Assembly: GCA_905480575.1 (NCBI GenBank)
Contig: CAJQQZ010000020.1
Location: forward strand, 1-64,000
Direction of reading: 5' to 3'
DNA length: 64,000 bases
Origin: an uncultured Alphaproteobacteria bacterium
GTDB taxonomy: Bacteria; Pseudomonadota; Alphaproteobacteria; UBA7985; CAJQQZ01
This document shows, one piece after another, positions 26,192-33,847 of this stretch (positions within the stretch are counted from its first letter, which is position 1; every line of letters begins with the position of its first letter). The position numbers and the translations under genes were made by a program. The notes beneath the pieces were generated by a model, which had not been told where the DNA came from, did not search any database, and saw only the letters and a program-made list of their open reading frames with translations.

Positions 26192-26774
26192 TCTGATTAT
26201 CTTTCAACTTTCGGCGGGCCAGCAAATAGAATGCGAGCCCGAAGAGGCCGAGAATGTAACCCAACCCACCAAGGATCGATTGGAAGTCATTCTTCTCTTT
26301 GTAGGATGCTAGTTCTTTTTTTAGCGGTTTGATTTCCCGGCGAACCTCTTCGGCTATCATTTCGCGCAGTTGTTCACTCAATTCTTGGCTTACGGATGAC
26401 GTTGAGTTGCTCTTCGGTTTCTTCGCTGGTGCTGACGACTTGGGTTTCAGATGAGCTGGCAAGTCCTCTTCATACAGAATGCCTTGAGCGATATGACCAG
26501 CACCTAAATCAGATCTAAAAACATGTCGGACAGCCTTCGTTGGCTCGAAAGTAAAAAAGCCCTCTGCATCAGTGACGGCTTGCCCAAGTTGGTTTCCGTC
26601 GGAATCAGAAATCTCCACCGTCACGCTATCTGCCATTTCTCCGTTTGAGAAACCGACTTCACCCTCGATCATCTTACCAGCCGGATAAACGGACAGGATC
26701 AGCTTGTGGGCGTGAGCGCCGTTCAACGGCAGCGAAACGAGAGCAAGCAACACAACGACCCGAAAAACCTTCAT
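26181..26774 (-). CDS. NikL-like accessory component of the ECF metal transporter
   Basis: A 197-residue protein with a signal peptide (residues 1-22), a beta-sandwich region of carboxypeptidase-regulatory type (DADGEFFTF-like segment, read as VTDAEGFFTFEP), a low-complexity linker, a predicted helix and one C-terminal membrane segment (ILGGLGYILGLFGLAFYLLA). This matches NikL-type accessory subunits found with NikM, NikQ and NikO. It is probably anchored with its domain in the periplasm, and contains early histidines (HAHK) that could bind metal. Its start overlaps the NikM-like stop (ATGA). Confidence 0.75.
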   Translation of the reverse strand: MKVFRVVVLLALVSLPLNGAHAHKLILSVYPAGKMIEGEVGFSNGEMADSVTVEISDSDGNQLGQAVTDAEGFFTFEPTKAVRHVFRSDLGAGHIAQGILYEEDLPAHLKPKSSAPAKKPKSNSTSSVSQELSEQLREMIAEEVRREIKPLKKELASYKEKNDFQSILGGLGYILGLFGLAFYLLARRKLKDNQNAD

Positions 26775-27391
26775 CTCGTCTCTCCCTGCTGCATGATGCC
26801 GAAAAGCTCTGGCTTCACTCTCGCTATTAAATAAACCGCCGCTGCCGAGAGCAATCCCTCGATAATCATAACGGGGATATGGGCAAAGAAGACAAACTTT
26901 GCGGCAGGCACAAACTCGTCACCGCTGAGCGCTAAGAAAAAAGCAACAAAAAGAGTTGTCAAAGAAATAGCCAACGCACCGCCAATTCCACCCCAAACGG
27001 CTGCGGCTGTAGGAGATCTTCCCTTAAGCCCGTGGCGACAAAGATAAAAAGCCAGTACCGCTGGCAAGGCTATGTTGAGCGTATTGATTCCAAGGACAGT
27101 TATACCGCCAAATCCAAAGAAAATCGCTTGCAGCAACAGCCCGATAAAGAGTGCAGGAAAAGCCGCCCAGCCGAGGATCACACCTGCAAGTCCATTCATA
27201 ATCAGATGAATTGAGGACGGCCCGAGTGGTACGTGGATAAGCGAAGCGACGAAGAAAGTTGCGCTCAACATACCAGCGGCTGGGATTTTCTCCATCGACA
27301 GATGCCTCAAGCCGTAAGCGACGCCAGCAACTGCTAAAACAGCGCCGCCAGCCACGACTTCAGTTGATAAGGCTCCATCGACAATATGCAT
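26771..27391 (-). CDS. ECF-type metal transporter substrate-binding membrane subunit (CbiM/NikM-like)
   Basis: A 206-residue membrane protein with about six hydrophobic segments. It begins MHIVDGALS; the free N terminus and His2 form the metal site in CbiM/NikM proteins. IHVPLGPSSIHLIMNGLAG is also a family hallmark and supplies further histidines. It imports Co2+ or Ni2+. The cobalamin riboswitch upstream of the operon favours cobalt. It follows the NikK-like gene by 6 nt and overlaps the next gene by 4 nt. Confidence 0.95.
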   Translation of the reverse strand: MHIVDGALSTEVVAGGAVLAVAGVAYGLRHLSMEKIPAAGMLSATFFVASLIHVPLGPSSIHLIMNGLAGVILGWAAFPALFIGLLLQAIFFGFGGITVLGINTLNIALPAVLAFYLCRHGLKGRSPTAAAVWGGIGGALAISLTTLFVAFFLALSGDEFVPAAKFVFFAHIPVMIIEGLLSAAAVYLIARVKPELFGIMQQGETR

Positions 27392-27397
27392 GCCAGG

Positions 27398-28186
27398 CTA
27401 CTCGAAATCAAAAGCGCGGATCCAGATGACCGCGTCTTGAGAAAGAGATTTATCGTTGTGCGTTTTCTTCGCGCCAACTCCGAGCGCAGCAAAGCCCCAA
27501 AACCCAGCTCGTGGTATTCCAAAAGTGAAATAGCCATCGCTATCTGAAAGGGCGACGATGGAGCCACCAGGAACAGGAGAAACACTTGGAGGGAAAGTCG
27601 CGTTGTTTTGAGGATCTAGCTCAGCTGCCATGTACTCTATCTCGATTTCAGCGTTACCAACGGGTTTTCCATCCGACAACACCCTTCCTGTAAAGCTGGA
27701 CCCAACCATCACGTTGGTCGGTTTGTTCAAGGGAAGAATTTCAGCTGGCAGCCCGACTGGCTCCATCCAATCCGTCGGAACCCCACCACGATTGAGATAA
27801 GATTTTGTAAACTGCTGTATATAGATGCCCTCGCTCTCCTCCAGATAGGGAGCAGGTTCTATCACGAAGATGTAGTCCCCCAACCGCCGAACGGGCGTTG
27901 TTACTTCAAAAGCAACCGCTTCGTTGATTGGCCCGTGGAAGGAAACTTCAGAGACCTCTTCGGTCAAATCGACATTCTTGCCTTTGTGCCGATAGTAAAC
28001 CGCTTGGGGCTTACCCATATCCATCATTGGGCCATTTTCAAGGGGATGCCAGAACACCATTTTCATGGTGACATCCGCGGCTCTCGCAAGATTCACTTCC
28101 GGCGTGTACAGCAGCTGGAAATGAGCCGAAGCTGTTGTTGCTCCTGCTACGATCATTGCAAAAGCGGCAATGATTTTCGTTTTCAT
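27398..28186 (-). CDS. NikK-like periplasmic DUF4198 protein
   Basis: A 262-residue protein with a signal peptide (residues 1-21, ending ASA-H) and a DUF4198 domain (FWHPLENGPMMDMGKP near the N terminus). It is the first gene of the metal transporter operon. Family members are thought to capture metal in the periplasm and pass it to NikM, and the mature protein starts with a histidine. TTAGGAGA precedes the ATG by 5 nt and can be masked by an upstream complementary strand at 28225-28232. Confidence 0.85.
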   Translation of the reverse strand: MKTKIIAAFAMIVAGATTASAHFQLLYTPEVNLARAADVTMKMVFWHPLENGPMMDMGKPQAVYYRHKGKNVDLTEEVSEVSFHGPINEAVAFEVTTPVRRLGDYIFVIEPAPYLEESEGIYIQQFTKSYLNRGGVPTDWMEPVGLPAEILPLNKPTNVMVGSSFTGRVLSDGKPVGNAEIEIEYMAAELDPQNNATFPPSVSPVPGGSIVALSDSDGYFTFGIPRAGFWGFAALGVGAKKTHNDKSLSQDAVIWIRAFDFE

Positions 28187-28191
28187 ATTTA

Positions 28192-28232
28192 TCTCCTAAG
28201 GGCGCAGCAAAGGCCGCTAAATGGTTAGGAGA
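28192..28232 (-). promoter_or_regulatory. Anti-Shine-Dalgarno hairpin of the riboswitch operon
   Basis: In the minus-strand mRNA, TCTCCTAA (28232 to 28225) is an exact 8-base complement of the ribosome binding site TTAGGAGA (28199 to 28192). An inner stem GCGGC/GCTGC with a CTTT loop strengthens the hairpin. It lies between the cobalamin riboswitch and the NikK-like start. This suggests that the riboswitch shuts off translation by hiding the binding site. Confidence 0.7.
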
Positions 28233-28324
28233 CGCGAAGGGGAAAGTGTGAGAGGAGCCAAGTACCGTTGGCCACTGCTCATGACGCAGTCCCCGGCGTC
28301 TGGAAGCTTTACCTGAATTAGTCA

Positions 28325-28505
28325 GGCAGTTGTGGCAGGTCTCCTGGCTCACGGGTCAAAGTTCTTCGTTGCCTTCCCAATCTCCGAAGAAATCAGTGGT
28401 CTTCAACGTGTCACTCACCGCTTACAGTTGCGGGGGCAGCCAGAGATTAGGCCCCTTTTGGGTACGCCTCACTCTGTTCCCTTTTCATCCGGTTTGAAGC
28501 TTTCC
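28325..28505 (-). promoter_or_regulatory. Cobalamin (B12) riboswitch
   Basis: Read on the minus strand, the conserved blocks occur in order. They are AAAAGGGAAC (near 28476-28486), GCTGCCCCCGCAACTGTAAG (28421-28440), CCACTG (28394-28399), GGGAAGGC (28371-28378) and the B12 box AGCCAGGAGACCTGCC (28334-28349). It precedes the cobalt/nickel ECF operon, so cobalamin should repress metal uptake. A possible promoter is TTGACA at 28557-28552, with TAGTCA 17 nt downstream. The outer ends of the element are approximate. Confidence 0.95.
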
Positions 28506-28597
28506 AAACCAGAACCATCAACGGGTTCTGACTACCCCCCGCAATGAAGACTGTCAATTCTCAAAGCGACGATCTTCGGTCTAATCAGCTTCAAAGC

Positions 28598-28619
28598 CAA
28601 CAAAGGCTAGCTTTTGTTG
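28598..28619. promoter_or_regulatory. 22-bp near-perfect palindrome between divergent operons
   Basis: CAACAAA (28598-28604) and TTTGTTG (28613-28619) flank a GCTAGC core; only one base pair breaks the symmetry. It lies between the promoters of the cobalt operon (minus) and the EamA gene at 28686 (plus). It looks like a dimeric repressor or activator site. The regulator is not identified. Confidence 0.45.
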
Positions 28620-28685
28620 ATCAATGTATTAGTTCTCTATCCTTGAAGCGTTCTGAGACCGGGCGCAAAATCAAGAAAGTTCCTT

Positions 28686-29600
28686 ATGCCAATCATTGAG
28701 ACGGTCAAATCCAACAAGACCTTACAGGGAATTCTCTGGATGGTGGTCACGGGTTGGCTTTTTGTTTTTGTGACCGGCCTTGTAAGGTACCTAGGGTCTG
28801 ATCTGCCTGCTGCTGAAGCAGCCTTTATTCGTTACGCATTCGGCTTAATCTTGGTTTTACCAGCTCTGTTCAAAGTCTTTAGGAGCTCCATTCCGGCGAG
28901 TTTGCATATTTCCTTAGGCTTGAGAGGCTTCGTTCATGCCCTTGCAATCATTTTCTGGTTCTACGCGATGGCTCGCATTCCTGTCGCGGAAGTGACAGCC
29001 ATTGGCTATACCTCACCCATTTTCGTTACAATCGGTGCCGCACTCTTCCTTGGTGAAAAGTTTAAGTTACGTCGTGTCATGGCAGTTCTTGCTGGTTTTG
29101 TCGGAGCAATCGTTATACTGCGCCCTGGATTTCAGGAGGTTGGCATGGGTCAGTTAGCGCAATTGGCGGCGGCACCTCTTTTCGCAATATCCTTCATCAT
29201 AACAAAAAAGCTGACAGGCAAAATTGAACCCGTCGCGATTGTCGCGATGTTGTCGCTTTATTGCCCGCTTGTCTTAGCCCCTTTTGCTTTTTCGGTTTGG
29301 GTTACACCCAGCATGGAAGATCTGTTCATCCTCTTCCTAACCGCAATCTTTGCCACCATTGGCCATGTAACAATGACAAAAGCCTTCAAATGTGCGCCGC
29401 TGACGGTAACCCAACCAGTTGGCCTGTTGCAGCTGGTATGGGCCTCACTTCTGGGCTTGCTCGTCTTCAACGAAGCACTTGACCCTTGGGTGCTGCTTGG
29501 TGGCGGTATCATCGTCGTTGCAGCTACTTACATTTCTCATCGTGAAGCGGTGGCATCTCGTAGGGAGATAACACCTCCTGCCCCTGCAACGAAAGTCTAA
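28686..29600 (+). CDS. EamA/DMT family transporter
   Basis: A 304-residue inner-membrane protein with about ten hydrophobic helices. It is a paralogue of the product of 11972-12868: both have TSPI, an FxGE motif, an IxILRPG motif and TIGHxTMT at matching places. It leads a possible operon with the acetyltransferase (3-nt gap) and the beta-propeller protein. The substrate is unknown. Confidence 0.85.
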   Translation: MPIIETVKSNKTLQGILWMVVTGWLFVFVTGLVRYLGSDLPAAEAAFIRYAFGLILVLPALFKVFRSSIPASLHISLGLRGFVHALAIIFWFYAMARIPVAEVTAIGYTSPIFVTIGAALFLGEKFKLRRVMAVLAGFVGAIVILRPGFQEVGMGQLAQLAAAPLFAISFIITKKLTGKIEPVAIVAMLSLYCPLVLAPFAFSVWVTPSMEDLFILFLTAIFATIGHVTMTKAFKCAPLTVTQPVGLLQLVWASLLGLLVFNEALDPWVLLGGGIIVVAATYISHREAVASRREITPPAPATKV

Positions 29601-29603
29601 CTC

Positions 29604-30074
29604 TTGTCTCGCCCACTGTTTCGGCTCGCGCGGGTTGAAGAGGCAGATCTCTTGTCAGAGTTATGTTTCCAATCCAAGGCGCACTGGGGCTATGACGTTG
29701 ATTTCATGGAAAAATGCCGCGAGAGTTTGCGCGTCGACGTCGGTGCTATCGAGGGCGGCTTGGTTCTAGTGGGCGAACAAGAAAGCCGTTTGACTTGTGT
29801 TTCAATTATCGAGCGGCTTGAGGGCGACCTATGGGAGCTTGATGCTTTTTTTGTTCGTCCTGATTTTATCGGACAAGGGTTAGGTCGAAAACTCTTTGGT
29901 GCAACACTCGAACTACTGACAAATCAAGGCTGCCGGGAACTAGAAATATTATCCGACCCTCAGGCTCGGCCATTCTATGAAGCTTTAGGCGCAACGTTTG
30001 TCAAACACTCGCCCTCCAATGCGATCCCTGACCGATCACTTCCTCTACTGAAGTTTATCGTCGATAACACCTAG
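29604..30074 (+). CDS. GNAT family N-acetyltransferase
   Basis: A 156-residue protein with the GNAT fold. LDAFFVRPDFIGQGLGRKLF (about residues 78-97) contains the acetyl-CoA pyrophosphate loop Q-G-L-G-R-K. The C-terminal PFYEALGATFVKH is typical of strand 7 and its neighbourhood. The apparent start is TTG at 29604, 3 nt after the EamA stop, so expression probably depends on the upstream gene. The acceptor is unknown. Confidence 0.85.
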   Translation: MSRPLFRLARVEEADLLSELCFQSKAHWGYDVDFMEKCRESLRVDVGAIEGGLVLVGEQESRLTCVSIIERLEGDLWELDAFFVRPDFIGQGLGRKLFGATLELLTNQGCRELEILSDPQARPFYEALGATFVKHSPSNAIPDRSLPLLKFIVDNT

Positions 30075-30106
30075 ACAAGCACCGCATGTTGCGTAAAGTC
30101 AGAACC

Positions 30107-31072
30107 ATGACAATCAAAGCCACACGCCTACTCGATCACCCAATCATCTATCCGCACATGGACGACCGTATGGGTGACAACATTAATGGCCCAGCGATTA
30201 TTCGCATGCCGGATTGGGCAAGTGGAAAGCTCGGTAAGTATCACCTCTATTTTTCGGACCACAGAGGCACCTATTTGAGGATGGCTTTTGCTGAGGATTT
30301 GCTCGGTCCTTGGGTCATACACAGTCCTGGCGTCATGTCGCTCGAAGAATCGTTGTACATTACAGAAGACCCGCCTGAGCCGCCAGTTGAAGACCGTCCT
30401 CCTTGGGCAAAGCTCATGGTTGGTGGGTATCTTTATGCCCACATAGCCTCTCCTGATATCCATATCGACGAAGAGAACAAATGCTTTCATTTGTACTATC
30501 ACGGTTTGCTGGCTAACGGTGACCAACTCACCCGCTACGCTTGCTCGGAAGATGGTTTAACTTTCACACCGCGAGACCCTTTGCTTGGGCCGCCTTATTT
30601 CAGGGCCTTTCAATACAAAGATCACGTTTATACGATCACTTGGGGCGGTCAGATTTGGCGTGCGCCAACTTGGGAAGGGCCGTTTGAACCAGGGCCAAAG
30701 CTAATACCATACAAAGCTCTTGACGGGATCGGCGAAGGTTTTAGGCATGGTGAAGTCCACGTTGTCGGACAAAGGCTTCATATTTTCTACACACGCATGG
30801 GCGACCGTCCTGAATCCATTCTCCACGCTTCGTTGGAACTCAGTGATGATTGGATGAATTGGACGCTTTCCGAACCCAGCAAAATACTTGAACCAGAGCT
30901 GGACTGGGAAGGGGCTGACCTGCCGTTAGAGACTTCTGTCATGGGGGCCACTAGCGGAAGGGCCCGTGAACTGAGAGATCCCTGTGTATTCGTCGATGAA
31001 GGCGTCACTTACTTGCTCTATTGTGGTGCTGGTGAAGCCGGTTTTGGCATTGCCAAGCTGGAAGGACTTTAG
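30107..31072 (+). CDS. Beta-propeller protein, glycoside hydrolase GH43/GH32-like
   Basis: About 321 residues rich in aromatic beta-strand repeats: YHLYFSDHRG, FHLYYHGL, YTITWGGQIWRAPTWEGP, LHIFYTRMGDRP and RDPCVFVDEGVTYLLYCGAGE. This spacing fits a five-bladed propeller of the GH43/GH32 type. The late RDP and the acidic residues near the strand ends could be catalytic, but they cannot be assigned by eye. No signal peptide is seen. The ATG at 30107 was chosen over an upstream start at 30086. Its 3' end overlaps the convergent EamA gene by 4 nt. The substrate is unknown. Confidence 0.65.
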   Translation: MTIKATRLLDHPIIYPHMDDRMGDNINGPAIIRMPDWASGKLGKYHLYFSDHRGTYLRMAFAEDLLGPWVIHSPGVMSLEESLYITEDPPEPPVEDRPPWAKLMVGGYLYAHIASPDIHIDEENKCFHLYYHGLLANGDQLTRYACSEDGLTFTPRDPLLGPPYFRAFQYKDHVYTITWGGQIWRAPTWEGPFEPGPKLIPYKALDGIGEGFRHGEVHVVGQRLHIFYTRMGDRPESILHASLELSDDWMNWTLSEPSKILEPELDWEGADLPLETSVMGATSGRARELRDPCVFVDEGVTYLLYCGAGEAGFGIAKLEGL

Positions 31073-32028
31073 GTCTTACGCCTCAGCAGCAGTACAAACA
31101 CGAGACCAACTGAAACGATTGCAATTCCCAACCACTGATACATTGACGGCCACTCGCCCAACACCGGGATAGCGAGCAATGTTGCTGTGGACGGCACACA
31201 AGCGGACAAAGCCGCGGTCGGCGTCGCGCCCAAATACTCGATCATCAAGGCATAAGCGATCACAGCTGCCAGCCCTGGTCCCAGGCCCTGGAACAACATT
31301 TGAAAGATGATCGAACCCCAGGCCGCATCAGCCATATTAGTCGGCAAGCCGCTGAGCCACATCGGGACCAGCCAGATCATGTTTGGAACCGAGATGATCA
31401 CCAAAGCCTCTTTGGGCGACAGTCCCCAACGACGGGCAAAGACGACGTAAGTCGACAAGACGCCCGATGAAACCATGAAACACAGCGCGCCTATCCAGGC
31501 GTCCTCGCCAACACTGTCGACATCAAAGAACCCGAGAAAAAGGCCCCCTAGAAGGACAAGCCCAACGCCCGTTAGCGCTCTGGGACCAAGGCGTTCGCCA
31601 AAAAATGCAAAACCCAAAATCACCGCAAAGATCGGCATCATTGAATTCAGAAAAACGCCCGCATAAGCCGCTGGCGCGTAGCTCAAACCCTGGTAGGCGA
31701 AAAAGCAATAGATAATGGCGGGACCAGTTGCAGCCAGCAGCATCGCTTTGAAAAAAGTCAGGTGTCTTGGCCACCAATGATAGGCGACAGGTGTAAAAAT
31801 TACACCGACAAGAACAAAGCGCAAGGTGACCAAGTCCAACGGTGTAAGGTCCGTCTTAACGCCCAAGCGCGAAAAGACCGTGAAGCCTGACCAAATCGCA
31901 ATCATCACTAGCGAGGAAACAATGCCTATGACTAGTTTTCGTTTTTCCGTTACTTCAGCCAAGGCTTCTTCTTTCTTATGAAACTTTCGCTCACATATAG
32001 AGTGGTTTCCTCGCTTGAACAGCCTCAT
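31069..32028 (-). CDS. EamA/DMT family transporter
   Basis: A 319-residue inner-membrane protein with about ten hydrophobic helices in two EamA repeats. FFGERLGPRALTGVGLVLLGG closes the first repeat. The first 25 residues are hydrophilic and overlap the upstream aminotransferase gene by 38 nt. A TTG further in, at the LAEVTEKRK segment, is an alternative start, so the N terminus is uncertain. It is probably co-transcribed with the aminotransferase, whose substrate or product it may carry. Confidence 0.8.
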   Translation of the reverse strand: MRLFKRGNHSICERKFHKKEEALAEVTEKRKLVIGIVSSLVMIAIWSGFTVFSRLGVKTDLTPLDLVTLRFVLVGVIFTPVAYHWWPRHLTFFKAMLLAATGPAIIYCFFAYQGLSYAPAAYAGVFLNSMMPIFAVILGFAFFGERLGPRALTGVGLVLLGGLFLGFFDVDSVGEDAWIGALCFMVSSGVLSTYVVFARRWGLSPKEALVIISVPNMIWLVPMWLSGLPTNMADAAWGSIIFQMLFQGLGPGLAAVIAYALMIEYLGATPTAALSACVPSTATLLAIPVLGEWPSMYQWLGIAIVSVGLVFVLLLRRKT

Positions 32029-33298
32029 TCACCGCCTCGATGAAATCGAGACAATTTTGATCAGTCACTTCCAAAGAAAGCGCGATGAACCCCCGGCTTG
32101 CCAAATAGAAACCAGCCTCAAGTAAATCGAAGAATAGCAATTCTCTCGTTGCTTGATTCAGCTGCGCGACTTCCTCGGGTGATTTCGGCGCTTTTCGGCT
32201 GGCGTGAATATTGATCAATGACCCCAGTCCCGAGGCATAGAAGTTTACAGACTCTGCCTGGAAAACCTGGTTGATCTGTTGGGTCAGCCAAGTCCCTCGC
32301 TCGTGCAACTCCCTCGCCTTTTCCTCGGTGAAGATCTCACCTAAGCCAGCGATGCCGGCAGCCATCGTCAGGGTGTTGTTGTTAAATGTTCCGGCGTGAG
32401 GCAGATGCCCTTCCTTAGTTGGATCGAAAAGCTCCATGATGTCAGCGCGACCGCCAAAGGCACCAAAGGACATTCCACCACCGATGTACTTTCCAAGCGT
32501 TGTCATGTCAGGCGTAATTCCATGCAAACCTTGTGCTCCACCACTAGCGAAGCGTGAGGTCATCACCTCGTCAAAAATCAACAAAGCGCCCACCGCAGCA
32601 GTTTCTTCTCTGAGCATTTGCAAGAAACTGACATCTCCGACGATACAGCCACCAGAGCCCATCATTGGCTCAACCAGCACACAGGCCAATTCCGAAGCGT
32701 TTTCTCTGATTAACTCACGTGTCGTTTCAATGTCATTGTACTTACCAAGCACAAAGGGATAAGGCGCGTTGGTCGGGATGCCCCCGCCGCCAAAGTAAAG
32801 CAACCCGCCATGATAGCCGCCATTCATCACCATGACTTTATCACGTCCGGTATGAGTACGCGCTGTCGACAAAGCCATGAGATTGGCTTCGGTTCCTGAA
32901 TTGGTAAAACGCACCAACTCCACCGACGCGAAGCGATCACAAACCAATTTCGCCAAACGGTGCTCGTAAGTATTGTGACCGGTCAGATTGATTCCTCCGT
33001 CAATTGCATCCTTAACGGCTTTTTTAATGACAGGATGAGAATGACCATAGATCCCGGCTGTGTATTCGCCCAGCAGGTTGAGATAGCGATGTCCATCAAC
33101 GTCTTCGACGTAGCCACCCTCCCCTTTTGCAATGCGCAGAGGTACGGGGCCATGGTACAAAACCGTCCTAGTGTTACCGCCGGGCATGACTTTGACCGCT
33201 TCTTCATGGGTCGTAACGGTGTTAGGGCGTTTTGCCAAATAGCTGGCTCTGGCTTCTTCAAGCGCTGATTTTAGATCTGAATTTTGATGATCGGACAT
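31991..33298 (-). CDS. Class III aminotransferase (glutamate-1-semialdehyde aminomutase-like)
   Basis: A 435-residue fold-type I PLP enzyme. The Schiff-base lysine is Lys270 in TTLGKYIGGGMSFGAFGGR and the PLP-binding aspartate is Asp243 in IFDEVMTSRF. SGTEANLMAL (about residues 134-143) binds the cofactor phosphate. Overall it resembles HemL but sits in a catabolic setting, so a transaminase or aminomutase acting on an amino acid is more likely than tetrapyrrole synthesis. It is followed by an overlapping EamA gene and diverges from the thioesterase gene at 33379. Confidence 0.9.
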   Translation of the reverse strand: MSDHQNSDLKSALEEARASYLAKRPNTVTTHEEAVKVMPGGNTRTVLYHGPVPLRIAKGEGGYVEDVDGHRYLNLLGEYTAGIYGHSHPVIKKAVKDAIDGGINLTGHNTYEHRLAKLVCDRFASVELVRFTNSGTEANLMALSTARTHTGRDKVMVMNGGYHGGLLYFGGGGIPTNAPYPFVLGKYNDIETTRELIRENASELACVLVEPMMGSGGCIVGDVSFLQMLREETAAVGALLIFDEVMTSRFASGGAQGLHGITPDMTTLGKYIGGGMSFGAFGGRADIMELFDPTKEGHLPHAGTFNNNTLTMAAGIAGLGEIFTEEKARELHERGTWLTQQINQVFQAESVNFYASGLGSLINIHASRKAPKSPEEVAQLNQATRELLFFDLLEAGFYLASRGFIALSLEVTDQNCLDFIEAVNEAVQARKPLYM

Positions 33299-33378
33299 GA
33301 GCTATCTTTAAATTGGATTTCCCTGGAAATAAGATTAGCTTAGTTCTCAGTAAAGACCAGAAGAAAGAAGTCAAAACC

Positions 33379-33819
33379 ATGTTGAAAGCGGTTCAGAAAA
33401 TTCGGGTCGAATGGAGCCATTGCGATCCCGCTGGGATCATTTTCAATCCGCATTACTATATTTGGATGGACCAGGGTACACACCGTATCTTTGAAGCAGC
33501 TGGGTTTGATATGCCCAAAGAGATTGGGACCAACAATTTCAAAGGACTGCCACTGGTAACTTCTGGTGCTACATTTATCAAACCCGTCCGGTATGGTGAT
33601 ACAATTGAGTTGTTCAGCACGATTACTAAGTTTGGCAACAAATCCTTCAGAATGGAACACAGCTTCATGTTCGAAAATGCTGAAGTTGCTAATGGATTTG
33701 AGGTGCGCGTTTGGGGCAATGATGACGGCCAGGGCGGAATGGTCGGAGCCCCCTTTCCGGAAAAAATTAAAAGGTTGTTTGATCGCGAAGAAACGCTAGA
33801 TACAACCACAATGATCTAA
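33379..33819 (+). CDS. Hotdog-fold acyl-CoA thioesterase (4-hydroxybenzoyl-CoA thioesterase family)
   Basis: About 146 residues. The family signature WSHCDPAGIIFNPHYYIWMD (residues 11-30) contains the catalytic Asp (CDPAG). It hydrolyses acyl- or aroyl-CoA thioesters in the cytoplasm. The ATG at 33379 was chosen because the conserved fold begins there; an upstream in-frame start at 33313 adds only a hydrophilic tail. The aldo/keto reductase gene follows at 28 nt. An aromatic-CoA substrate would suit the box pathway in this window, but that gene set is 20 kb away. Confidence 0.88.
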   Translation: MLKAVQKIRVEWSHCDPAGIIFNPHYYIWMDQGTHRIFEAAGFDMPKEIGTNNFKGLPLVTSGATFIKPVRYGDTIELFSTITKFGNKSFRMEHSFMFENAEVANGFEVRVWGNDDGQGGMVGAPFPEKIKRLFDREETLDTTTMI

Positions 33820-33847
33820 TCAGGCTTTGCCAGTCGAGGAAATGAAA

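Noticed and set aside
31991-33298. The class III aminotransferase as the missing third domain of the kinase-M23 fusion
   Set aside because: It resembles glutamate-1-semialdehyde aminomutase, is 12 kb away, and has its own start and neighbours.
31991-33298. HemL (tetrapyrrole synthesis) assignment for the class III aminotransferase
   Set aside because: Its context is catabolic and transport-related, and its sequence is only HemL-like, so a housekeeping haem role is not supported.
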